Positions 35,182 to 46,092 of a stretch of DNA of 64,000 nt are shown here, one piece after another. The number at the start of each line of letters is the position of its first letter. Within the stretch, counting starts at the first letter, position 1. Origin of the DNA: Albugo candida. Lineage: Eukaryota > Oomycota > Peronosporomycetes > Albuginales > Albuginaceae. The notes beneath the pieces were generated by a model. The model had not been told where the DNA came from and did no database searches. It saw nothing but the letters and a program-made list of their open reading frames with translations. Location of the stretch: assembly GCA_905220665.1 (NCBI GenBank), contig CAJNAR010000017.1:1-64000 (forward strand), read 5' to 3'. The position numbers and the translations under genes were made by a program.

Positions 35182-36114
35182 ATTCCCTTTCAACAAGATA
35201 TTCATCGCCATTGTTATGCTTGACGGTAATTGCAAAGATTCATAGATTCGCATCAAGAGATTCAGTGTGCTAATAAATAAGATCAGTGCTTTTACGTCAT
35301 ATCATGAGAAATGCATTCCAATGATCGACCGCGAATGCCCATTTTGAGCAGCTCATGAGCAATGTCAGTGTCAACGTTAGGCTGATGGATTCAATCGATT
35401 TCTGTTAAACCAGTCAAATGATTTTTTCGCTGTATCGTTGTACGCATAAGCCGACATGATTTTCTACAGCGACTTTTTATATGAAGTGAGGCGCTTTATG
35501 TGATCGCATCGAGTGCCCCATTCGATCAGTTGAGCTCGAAACTACATGCCACACTGATTAACGTTTAGAATTATACATCCTTTGAAGATCATCACGAACA
35601 ACTTTGAAACTACGATATGCGTGCTTATTTATGATAGCTGTACAAATTCACACAAGAAACAGTCTTCTTGACCTCCAAAAAGGGTTTTCCTACCTGTAAA
35701 ATTTCTAGCAGCGACTGAATCGCATTCAGGGATCAAGGTGCACATAATTCAATCAGACCCTTCTCTTTCCACTTCCTAACATAGACGGATGGAAGTTCAT
35801 GTATATTCAAGGACGCCACATGCATAGGAATAACAAGCTACATTATACACGTGTAAGGACAATTTCTTTATACAAATAGTTGTGCAGGTTATATTCATGG
35901 CTATTATCCTATTATGAAAGCGAGTATTGCTCATGTGGAAAGCGACTTTGCCAGAGCCATCAGATCGAGTCGAAAGGAGGCAAGTTCGCTCGTCGTCTCC
36001 AAGCGTATCACCACGTTATATAAATTTTTGAAATGCCGATCACATTTTTCGCATCTCCGTGCCCTAAAAAGCACGTAAGAAGTCCAAATGCTATTCAAAA
36101 TTCATGCGTTTTTT
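35182..36114. other. No gene recognised
   Basis: About 930 bp of AT-rich sequence between the copia LTR and the katanin gene. No ORF of note, RNA gene or repeat was seen. Confidence 0.45.
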
Positions 36115-38252
36115 CTACCGCTCCTCCGCTGCTAGATCGACTTCACGGGAGCGCAGTTGACTGGTTCCAATGCTTTCTTGGACAAGACTTCGAAAGCCAT
36201 CCACCAGCTTTTGTGCATAACTCAATCCAACGGCGACATACGCTTCAAATTTGCTCTGAATCATGTCGGTGATAAGTGGCAATAGAATGCAACACGCTTC
36301 GATGTCGACACCAAATTTCACCGTGTCATCCAATCTCAATATGTCTACGAGGATAGGCTCCCGTTTGCTGGATGGAAGCTTTTCAATATAGCCGAGCGTT
36401 TCTAGAATGACACTCTCATCAGCACATTTTGACTAGAATAATACGATAGCGGTACCATGAACGCTTCCTTTCGACCATATGTTGAGAATTTGTTTCATGC
36501 ATTTCAGTCGTGATTGGAATAATTTGATATTCGTTTCCATACCCGAACGCAATTCTACTATAAATTCTATAGACTGATTGCTTACACGCAATGGGAGCAT
36601 GGGTGTTAGCTCCTTTGATGGTGAGGGGTCTGAACTTGAGGTTCGAATGAGAATGAGCGTGATCTTGCAAGACTAAGATTCACCTTGGTTGCTGTGGGGA
36701 GGCACGGGAATATGAATATCTATGTTTGAGTTGGTCTCGATCCTTAGTGCATGAAGTGCGATGCTCTCGCTAGATTGCGCGTTAGGTAGGCGCCGACGGC
36801 ACACTTCCGGAGTTTTCGGACCCTCTGGAAGCACTTGTGCATTATTGTCAGCTGATCTACGCATACGAAATGCATGATCAACTTCATGTTTGACTCTTAA
36901 AGCTCGCGATGGCTTGATGGGTAATGCAAGATTGGTTGTTTTGTCGAAATTCGACGTCGTACTTGAGGCACTGGAGGCTCTTTCACGACGGAATGGTGAG
37001 AATGCAGCCAGCTCAAGTATCCAGATCGATATAAAAGCATCTTGCATGGAAGCTCCCATGAGTTTCGAATCGTGTGTCATGATTGTATCGGTCGGAGAGT
37101 CCACATGTGCAACGCCATTGGTTTCATGAAAAGGAAGACAGTCATGGCACTGAATGAATTGAGCACATCAGAACAATACACGATCGAACGTGTTCCATTT
37201 GGCAAAGCAGTACCTCCAATGCTTGCTCATACGACCACAGTCGGATAAAATCATGAGAGCAACAAGCAATAAATTTTCCTGAATACGGTTCCACCAATGT
37301 ATGCGATATGGATGTCGTCTACAACAAGAAGACTTACTTTCAATCATTTTGACCGTTAACAACATACTATTGCGGTATCACTTGGAGTGACGCCCACAAA
37401 TGAAAAATCCTGGACGTCCCAGATTCGCACACTTTTATCGGCCGATGCAGACACCAAAATAAATTCCTCCGGGTTGAATTCAAGCGCTAAGAAAATTCTT
37501 AGCAATTCCTTGGATCGCATGCAAGATTAGTACCCGTGATTGCGCCAGAGTGATCACGGAATTCTTTCAATTGCTTGCCAGCTGTAAGATCCCAAATTCT
37601 TATACTTCCATCAGAATCTCCTGAAGTCAGCCAACGTCCATCTGGTGTAAAAGTCAGATTTGTAATTTCGGATCGATGCCCACGGAATATTTGCATGCAG
37701 CTTTTAGTTCTCATATCCCAAATCTGCGATACATGAGGTGTTTGGTGAAAAGCAAAATCGTGCTTCTTACTTTGACAATCGTATCAAGTGAGCCAGATGC
37801 AATGTAATCTCCATATAAATGATGATCCAAGCACGTGCACGTGGACATGTGGCCTTTTAATGTACGACTCACTTTGCCAGCTTCCAAATCGAAGGATTTG
37901 ATGGACCCTGATTCGGATCCAGCAATAACTTTTGTCTCATTTGGATCAAAAACTAATGCGTTAATGGCACTAGCATGGCCGCCGAGACTCTACAGCGATA
38001 CACCTTCATGTTTTTCATCGCAGATATATATACACATGAGGAGAGTGATACCATCAGATTTTTGGTCTCCATCTCACGTAAGCGCCATATGTTTACGTTC
38101 TGGTCGTCTCCTCCACTAGCGGCAATTTGTGCCTATGCAATGTCTAAAATAGATGGAAAAGCGCCTGCATATATTGTGCATGGTACCGATCTGGGTCCAA
38201 AACGAAAGCAATTGACGGTGCTTGAATGAGCTAGAAAATGCGCTGAAAACAT
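36115..38252 (-). CDS. KATNB1: Katanin p80 (WD40 subunit)-like protein, with an in-frame TAG
   Basis: Regulatory WD40 subunit of the microtubule-severing AAA ATPase katanin. Eight exons join in phase: 38187-38252, 38052-38132, 37771-37989, 37534-37723, 37368-37486, 37214-37318, 36684-37149 and 36115-36629; introns are 47-64 nt. The WD40 propeller shows the p80 hallmarks FLAHSSTVNCF, ASGGDDQNVNIW, AGSESGSIKSFDLEAGK, ASGSLDTIVKIWDMRTKSC, FTPDGRWLTSGDSDGSIRIWDL and SASADKSVRIWDV. A low-complexity middle region follows, then a con80-type C-terminus (FQSRLKCMKQILNIW; LLPLITDMIQSKFEAYV). A TAG codon (36433-36435) interrupts con80 in frame. It can be removed only if 36402-36455 is spliced as a 54-nt intron (GTACCG...TTCTAG). 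The ATG at 38252 is the simplest start, but TTTTCAG just after it could be an acceptor for an upstream exon. Confidence 0.85.
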
Positions 38253-40093
38253 CAAAAAGAGGTGCATAGGATGAAGTTAGTTTTTACATCATAAATAATC
38301 AGAAAAGAGCACGTCGTCGGTACAATGTGTCTGCACAGCCATTTTGGCGCAGAATTCGCGCTGATTTGTTGGTTTGTTTTGTTATGTAACGTGCTACATC
38401 TGCTAGCAGCTACATAACCATCCGGATAGAAGTGTTTTCTCGCCATTTGCAGCTTCATTTTGATTTGCGACGCTCACGTCTCTTAAATTGGATGAGCTCG
38501 GAATTAACCATTTGATTCGAGCAGATGTTGCAAAACGTCGCAGCAAATACCTTGTAATCGCTTTTTCAAATGCTGTCTTCACCACTCAGTATTGTTTTCA
38601 GACCCAGAAATGATTTTGCATGGCACACTAATTCTCGGTGTCTGTTATTGCGTGCTCTCAATTGGTAATTTCCTTAGCGTTTCAATACCTTGTCGGCACT
38701 TTGGACGTTGCGATTTGAAGTCAGACGATCGATTGGGCTGAAATGTGTAGAGCTATGCGATATAAACTCCAAGTTGATCCAAGAGAATTCTACGATACGA
38801 AACGTACAATCAGCACGAACAGAAATGACTGCAAGAACAGTCTTTTATGCATTGCTCATCTTTTATGCACAATTTTTTGATAAGTTTGGTCGAGATTGAG
38901 CATTAGTAGAGGAGATTGGTCACGATCGTCAATTCATCGAAGAGCGGGGAGGCAGTCACTCTTCGTGATAGTTTTTTTGTTCTTTAGCGGATTCGATTAT
39001 GTGATGTGGAATAGTAATAATGCCGAATATGTCACAAAGTCGAATTTACATACTGTGTGTTTCTAGCATAGATCTTGAAAAAGGAATGAACGTGGGTAAT
39101 ACAATGCCTCTTTCAACAACCTTCATTATGACCAACAACGCAATAGACCGAAATCACTGCAGCAAAAGCGACAAAACGACGAAAATGAACGGAATGTATC
39201 GAAATTAAAACAACAAATCGCCGTTTTTAACCGCGTTCACCAATTCTCGTACAATTCACTCAGGAAGGCAGAAAGAAAAGCACAAACGACGAATATTTGG
39301 AATCAGTCGATCGTATGATGCACTTTATCCTGCAGAATTGACAAAGAGGTCGTAGAAGGTAATAGTAAATACGTTTCAGTCGGACGCTAGATTCGCCAAA
39401 TGCTATCCACTTCAGACTGCAGTTCAGCCATAATTCGAAAATACTTATAGAACTGTTGCAGACCACTCTTTAGGTAATTAGCTTGTCTTCATAGGTAAAG
39501 ATGAATATATTTGGTATGGAAATTCCCTTGTCAAATGGTTTCCTCTTCTGGATCTCTTCTGAATTAATATTCGATTCTTTCATCATATTCAGATTCACTT
39601 CGACGTGCTCGCACTTTTTGCTACCAATTATATACCCCTGGGGGATTAACTAAACACATTTTACCTTATCTGTTGAATCTATCTTAATGGACGTGAAAGC
39701 AATTCGCGTCTTCTGATGAATGCTTTCTGGTATTACGGAGGAAATGCATCACCACCTGAAGGATAACTGAATAAATTTTGAGGTGTTTTCATAATCAATC
39801 AATTCTTCCACCAACAAGCACTGGATAATGTTAAATATACTCAATGAGCGTTTAAAAAGTTCAATGTTATAGTTCCGATAGCCTCAGAGAACTTGATCTC
39901 CATCATATATCTTTTTGATTTGGGTGCGACTATTGCCCCGGACAGAACACCTCTGATCAACTGATCTCTCTAAAATAATATGATTGGTCGATAGGGTGGC
40001 TACACTTCAGGTTCTACGCAAGATATACGGTGCATGACACTTAAAACCAGCAAACCCTGATTTTGAATCGCCAATTTTCGGATCATATTACCC
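38253..40093. other. No gene recognised
   Basis: About 1.8 kb. A minus-strand stretch at about 38403-38585 reads FEKAITRYLLRRFATSARIKW, which resembles the start of a mitochondrially targeted protein, but it runs into stops and joins to nothing. It could hold a 5' exon of the katanin gene. The rest is AT-rich and featureless. Confidence 0.3.
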
Positions 40094-40183
40094 TATAATG
40101 TTGCCGCTGCTGATTGGCTAAAAGTACATCATAAGGCACGGATATAATGTTGCCACTGCTGATTGGCTAAGAGTACATCATAA
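40094..40183 (+). repeat. Two 41-bp direct repeats, 49-bp period, each with an inverted CCAAT box
   Basis: Copies 40094-40134 and 40143-40183 (TATAATGTTGCCRCTGCTGA then TTGGCTAARAGTACATCATAA) differ at two positions. They lie 100-190 bp upstream of the transposase reading frame at 40286 and could be its promoter repeats or part of the element's end. Confidence 0.8.
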
Positions 40184-40285
40184 ACAATCGTCCTTGCCCT
40201 GACCTAGGCTCAGTCATCGCCACTAACTACTTACCCGCTTGAAACCTCAACCATCAACCTGCATTCCGACAAATATCGTACAATT

Positions 40286-42272
40286 ATGCCTCGCCTAACA
40301 AAGTTAAAAAGGCAGATGCGGGAAATGAGAGAGGTCAAGCGCGCCAAAACCGATAATAGCTCAGGCATTCATATGTCTACTGATAGCAGTTCTGGAGAAG
40401 ATCTGGATGTTTCAGAGGGCAATGATGACGAAAACCTCGACTTCGCATCTGTTGAAGCAAATATCGGAAGAGCCTATCAAGCAGCTGTTATAGTTCTACC
40501 GTTACCAGGATTAAACCATAACAGGCCAATCCAATATACAGGTGGTGCACCTCGAACTCAATGACGGAAAAGAGCCGAACTGAAGAAGGCTGCTGTTAGC
40601 TGTAATATTTTGACCAAATACTTTGCTGTTGTAGAACCAGTTTTGCAAGAAGCTGAGGTTACGGATGAGGGTGACAAAGAGGATGACGACGAGGATGGTG
40701 CAGTCTGGACCAGGGAGAGGCTGACAACCACCATTAACACACTTGCCACCCGAGCAAAGACTGGTAAAGCCGAGCAGAACTGGCGACTTGCAGTTCTTTC
40801 TTATCTTCAACTGGTAAAATCTAGATATGCGCGAATAGCAGCTATCACACTAATAGCGGAAGGTGCTGAGAGGGGGTGTATTTTGCGCGCTCTCTGCGTG
40901 CTTGGGCAACACTCTGTCTAGAGGGAGAAGAATTGCCTTTGTCGCAGACGGGAAAAAATGCAAAACGGCGAAGCTACCTACAGAATGAGGACTTCATTCT
41001 ACCGTTTCCGGAGTATCTTCGAGCGAGCAAGTTCAAGGTGGAAGTATCAGCTCTGACAGAACATGTCAACACGAACATCATTCCGCGACTTGGATACGCC
41101 CCATCTCCCACAATCTCTGGAAGGACTGCGACACGCTGGCTCCATTCACTGGACATCAAATACCGCACAGTGACTAAAGGAATATATATTGACGGCCATG
41201 AGCGGGAGGATGTCATTGCGTACCGGTAACACTTCCTGGAGCGAATGGCCGACCTTGAGGCGCGGATGCCGACTGTTGTTGGGAAGGAGGAAGTCGATGG
41301 TAACAATGAGCTCACTGCAATCACCTGTCCCCCTGATGGCATTCGTCCACTCATCTTGGTAACTCAGGATGAGAGTACTTTTGCCGCTCATGATGGACTC
41401 AAGCGTCTTTGGTTGCCAGACGGTGAACAACCATTACGAAAAAAGGGACAGGCACAGGTCCATTCACGTCAGCGACTTCCTTTGCAACATCATAAGCCGG
41501 TTAGCACTTGATGAAGAAAAGGCTGCTCAGCATCCTGACCTACAAGCAGCGGCCTGCATCATCATGCAACCTGACACGCAGCATGACGGATAGTGGACAT
41601 CGGAGAAACTGTGCAAACAAGTCTGTGACTTGGCTATCCCAATCTTCGAAGCTCAATTTTCCCGGCTGTCAAGCTCTTTTTGCCTTCGACAATGCAACTG
41701 GGCACAGTGCATTCGCCCCCGATGCCCTTCGAGCCGGCGCAATGAACATGTCAAGTGTAGGCAAGCAGCCAAAGATGCGTGCAACAACGTGGGGACACGG
41801 AGTCTCTCAGGATTTGGTTTTTGCTTATGACCATCCTGATGAAACGCTCCGTGGTCAGGCAAAGGGACTGAAAGTTGTGCTGGAGGAACGTGGGCTGTGG
41901 GAAGCTGGCCTGTAGGCGCGATGCAAAATATGTTCTGTGGATGACGCAACCTGCTGCGCCAAAAACGTTATGGCCAATCAATCAGACTTCAAAGCACAAG
42001 TAGTAATGATAGAGGAGCGAATTGTTGCCGCTGGTCATCCAGTGATATTTTACCCAGAATTTCCCTGCGAGCTCAACTACATCGAAAACTTTTGGGCAGC
42101 CGCTAAGCGATACGCCAGAAAACACTGCGATTACACTTGGAAAAATTTACTGGTAACAGTTCCAGATGCCAAGGCATATGTTCCACTGGACGAGACACGT
42201 CGACACTCACGAAAAGCTTTGCGATACATGGACGAAAAGGTCTCACCGGAAAAGAAGCAGAGTATGCGGTGA
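40286..42272 (+). pseudogene. Fungal-type DDE superfamily transposase, broken
   Basis: Conceptual translation follows one long transposase-like protein. It has a Lys/Arg- and Asp/Glu-rich N-terminus (40286-40730), a helix-turn-helix region, TATRWLHSLDIKYRTVTKGIY and DGHEREDVIAYR (41120-41230), and a DDE core with LVTQDESTFAAHDG (D1, about 41360), LFAFDNATGHSAFAPDAL (D2, about 41680), DHPDETLRGQAKGLK and CELNYIENFWAAAKRYARKHC (E, about 42070-42130). Frames change at about 40900, 41450 and 41650. Nonsense codons lie at 40562, 41227, 41591 and 41913. From memory, this protein type is common in basidiomycete and ascomycete genomes; that is recollection, not a search. No terminal inverted repeats were identified. 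Confidence 0.75.
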
Positions 42273-42340
42273 AAAGTACAAATCCCACCGACGTGTACCC
42301 AATTCTCTTTCGGTGGTTGTGGGTATTGACATTTTCCTGC

Positions 42341-42419
42341 AAAACTAATATTATTCTTCGAAATTAATATTATCCTTCGAAACATAATACGATCTTGCGA
42401 ACACTAATATTCGACAGAA
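42341..42419. repeat. Four degenerate units of about 20 bp
   Basis: Units begin at 42341, 42361, 42380 and 42400 and share the pattern AAAnTAATATTATYCTTCG with increasing divergence. They directly follow the DDE transposase pseudogene. Confidence 0.65.
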
Positions 42420-42663
42420 TAGTTTAGGCGGCCAAATTTTTTCCAACCCTAGGAAAATGCCAAAATTCAGGCGACTTTGCACCGCTACTGCTCCATTGAA
42501 AGTTGAGATAATAAAAATTCGAGACTTGTGAAGGGAAGCATCGACCATGCTCTTTGTTGCCAAAGGCTTGTTTTCTGTGTAATTTGTATTTTGGCCAAGC
42601 CTTAGCGATTTTGCAGGGCCACTAAAGTTGCTGGTTTTAAGTGACATGCACTATATTATAAGA

Positions 42664-42775
42664 AAAATGGGAAGCCGGTATAGCCACACCCCCTAACTTA
42701 CAAATGAGAACACCGGTATCATTACACCCCTACATCCTTCAAACTAAATGGGAACCGGTGTCGCCACACCTGAGT
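42664..42775 (+). repeat. Left array of the CCGGTATCGCCACACCC repeat (3 copies)
   Basis: Three copies start near 42667, 42707 and 42749, each built as AATGRGAAC, CGGTATCGCCACACC, CCTA. Six reverse-complement copies lie at 44735-44945, so the two arrays face each other across 2 kb that contains the Tc1 element. Confidence 0.75.
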
Positions 42776-43041
42776 TTTAGATATTTCTCACTTCACTTAT
42801 GTGTCGCTTCTAGCATATGTGGTGCTGGAAGTTTGAAAGGACGTAGTCTTAGCGTCTAGAAATTAACCTCTCGATACGTAATCAACAACTCGATTCTACA
42901 GCCGTACTTAATTGCAACACAAAGTATCATTAGTACGAAAACGGAAAGTAGGAATGAAGAAACGGATTTTGATGGCAATGAAATATTTGAGATGGAGCTT
43001 TAATAGTCAACAGGATATAATTTCTGAAACAACGCGTGATA

Positions 43042-44621
43042 CACTCCGCGCCATAAATATAGGGACAACCGTTTATTTTCTGAATTGTGCTTAATTTTCC
43101 TTTGTTTTGACTACTGATTGAATAAAACATTTTCCTACGTTGAGCCAATCATTTTGACATTTTGTTTGTGTTGATCGGATAAGTGGAAGTGGGAAATTTG
43201 GCGGTAAGGTACACAGACCTGCGCGACATATTGATAATGTACACCACCACCACTCGACCACACAGGTAGACAACGCACTTTCTTCGCCTTTAGTCAACAT
43301 GGATGGATTCTTCTGAATGTTTTCTGCGTGCCATAGTCGAGTTTAGTGTTTTTTTAAAGCGAAGCCATGTGGCGAAAGCCGGCTCTGACCGAGTACGAGA
43401 AAGGGCAACTTGACGCCCTCAGGTCGAACAAAGAAACTCTACGGACGATTGCTGCAAGCCTAGGGCGCTCGACAAACGTCGTCCACGCTTACCTAAGAAA
43501 TCCTGATGGCTATGGAATGAAAAAGAGCCCTGGAAGGAAGCCGAAACTCGGACCGCGTGATGTGCGGTGCATCATCAATGCCGCAATAAGCGGTGATTTG
43601 CCCGCTGCTTCCATCGCCAACACCGTGAGCCCACAGGTGAGCAAGAGGACCGTTCAGCGCTTGCTCCAGCGAGCGCCTCATCTTGTCTACAAGAAAATGA
43701 AACCCACGCCAAAACTCACGAAGCGCCACCACACGGCACGACTTGAATGGGCCAAACAGAAGCTCAAGGATTGCACGTACTCGGACCGGATCATTTTTCA
43801 AGACGAGAAGCGGTTCACGCTGGACGGACCAGATGGTTGCAAGTATTATTGGCACGATAATCGGCTTGAAGCAAGGACATTTTATAGCCGTCAAATTGGA
43901 GGGGGTGGCATCATGGTCTGGGGCGGTTTTTCCGCGAAAGGGTTGACATCCTTGGCCACATTGAATGGTCGTCAGAACTCGTTTGACTACCAGGATACGT
44001 TAACCAACCATCTATTACCTTTCGCAGATCGTGAACATCAAGATGGCTACAAATTTTAGCATGATAACGCAAGTATCCATGCATCTAAATCGACCAGTGC
44101 TTTTTTCAAGGACCTCAAACTCAATGTGATGAAGTGGTCGTCTCTTTCGCCGGATCTAAATCCGATAGAGAATCTCTGGGGTGACATTACGCGTTCTGTT
44201 TACGGTAACGGGCGCCAATATCACTCGGTTGGCGGGCTTGAAGCGGCAGTCAGGGAAGCATGGTCAGAAATCAGTCAAGAACGGTCACATGCACTCTTGA
44301 AATCGATGAGCGATCGCTGCTTGGAGGTCATTGAGCTGAAGGGTTTCAAGACACACTACTAGAACCACTCTTAGAGCATAAATGCAGTGTTCAAAGTCGA
44401 GGAACGCGCAATATAACAGGTGTTCCTTATCATTTTGACGCGGCCTATTTTCACTTTTTTGCTCATAACTATGGATTGAAAAATCCAATTCTGACTTTGA
44501 GTAAAGATTCCAAACCGCCGTGCTCATTTTAATCTAATGTATGTATAGTGCAATCAATCTACACTTTTTTCACATCTTTTTCTAAGAAAAACACGTGTCC
44601 CTATCTTTATGGCGCGGAGTG
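43042..44621 (+). mobile_element. Tc1-family DNA transposon (1580 bp) with terminal inverted repeats
   Basis: The ends match in inverted orientation: left CACTCCGCGCCATAAATATA then GGGACA; right, reversed, CACTCCGCGCCATAAAGATA then GGGACA. The left end is preceded by TA (43040-43041), the Tc1/mariner target. The right end is followed by TG, so one TA copy has mutated. The element holds one transposase frame on the plus strand. Confidence 0.92.
43367..44362 (+). pseudogene. Tc1-type transposase (DD34E) with a single nonsense codon
   Basis: ATG at 43367; 331 codons in one frame to TAG at 44360-44362, broken only by TAG at 44057-44059. The N-terminal half has paired helix-turn-helix DNA-binding regions (ALTEYEKGQLDALRSNKETL; VSPQVSKRTVQRLLQRA) with the basic GRKPKLG hook between them. 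The catalytic core has IIFQDEKRF (first Asp), GGIMVWGGFSAKG, HDNASIHAS (second Asp, directly after the nonsense codon) and SPDLNPIENLWGDI (Glu, 34 residues after the second Asp). The family normally has Gln at the position of the stop, consistent with a CAG/CAA to TAG change. Confidence 0.92.
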
Positions 44622-44734
44622 TGGATAGGTGTCAAGAAAATGAATTCAAATTCAGAATGAGTGAGGTAACCAAGCACACCAGTTCGTGAGGTTGATTGCT
44701 GACTTGTATCACAGCTAGATTTTAATAAAAATAA

Positions 44735-44945
44735 GAGGTGGGGCGATACCGCTTCTAATTTAATTGAGGAAATTTAGGGGATGTGGCGATACCGTTTGCT
44801 AATATAATTTTAATTAAGGGATTCGCGCTTGTGGTGATACCAGTTCTCATTTATTCAGGATATTTAGGAGCTGTAACGATACCGGTGATCTCATTGAAGT
44901 CAGGGTGCGTGGCTATACCAAAAGGGATGTGTGGCTATAGCGAAT
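44735..44945 (-). repeat. Right array of the same repeat, inverted (6 copies)
   Basis: Copies centred near 44745, 44787, 44833, 44880, 44913 and 44935 read GTGGCGATACCGGTTCTCAT-like, the reverse complement of the left array. Units are 30-45 bp apart and diverged, with ATACC the best-kept core. Confidence 0.75.
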
Positions 44946-45078
44946 TCCAAAAATTGGAGACCTAAAGATTTTATACCACTTTTTGAGATAAATAAATTTT
45001 TTATACCAACAACTAAAAAAAATATGGGAAATATACCAAAAGTTTGAAAAATATGAACAATATATTGGGTTATCGCAT

Positions 45079-46092
45079 TAGCCCTTGCAGGTGCGCTTGT
45101 TGTGCCCGTAGTTATCGCGTTTACTGCACTTGTTGTTGCGCTTCTTCTCCAAAGCTTTCGTGGCAGCCTGACTCTATTTGCTTCGACGTCTTCTGCCGGC
45201 CTCGCTTCTTTGGTACCGTGAGTGGGTGGTGCTTCTCTAAACGCGTCAGTTCATCCTTCGTCGCGCATGAATTCATCTTCACCATGCGGTCGTACGCACG
45301 CTAGTACATCTCCTTGGTACATGACGCATCGCAGAAAGTCTTGAGTAGTGACAGCTTGCTGACGGGTCGAAGGGCCACAGAACATAGCCCTTTCATGTCG
45401 CTAAAGTAGCCACAAAATCATGGACTTCCAGGATAATAAGATCGAAAGAAAACTTTACAGGCAGATCTCCATTTCCTTCACTTTGACCACGAAGGGTGAC
45501 AGGCAACTCGGGATGATTTCGATCGTGACAACGACAGAGACAAAGCGCTTGCACTCGACTTCTTTGGGCAAGTAAGCCGTGAGTTCTCTCTACGTAGCCG
45601 ACTTGGCGACGAATTCAGCCCACCTGATCCCTATGTACTTTTATACCGTCCTTAGACAGGTCAGAAGTGGCTTCTCTCTAGCTTCAAGAAGGACGTTTCT
45701 CACAGACTCTACGTTGTTGCTCGTCATGGCTCGAAAGCGTGGACGTATACAGTACTATACGCGGCAGCCCATTTGAGCTTGTCTGCATCTAGTAGCCATT
45801 CCAGCGCCTTTGCATTGTTCTCTTCAGCCTACTGGCTTTCCGTTTGAACGACGCAACCGTCAAGGACTTGGCCAGCTTCCACGGCTGGCCATTTAGTGTC
45901 GCGATGCCAAACGTGGCCTGAAAGTTGTCGAGCATGTGACGAATACAAAAATTGAGGGATGTCACCTGCTTCAACTTGTATCGCCGGAATGAACCCCTTG
46001 TCACGGTCGGAGATGACAAATGGTGGCCCTTTTATAGAGCGTAGAAGAAAGTCCATGAACCATGAACAATTGTCTTTCGTCGTGCCTGACAC
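45079..46092 (-). pseudogene. MULE (Mutator-like) transposase remnant 2
   Basis: On the minus strand, in order: SWFMDFLLRSIKGPPFVISDRDKG (46000-46080, split here by frame; the ISDRDKG motif is the MULE DDE-proximal signature), CIRHMLDNFQATFG (about 45900-45950), MTSNNVESVRNVLLEAREKP (about 45665-45730), and a C-terminal knuckle NNKCSKRDNYGHNKRTCKG ending at the stop at 45079, with one expected Cys changed to Arg. Several frameshifts and stops occur. The remnant abuts the truncated 5' end of LINE-B at about 46090, so the LINE probably inserted into it or truncated it. Confidence 0.75.
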
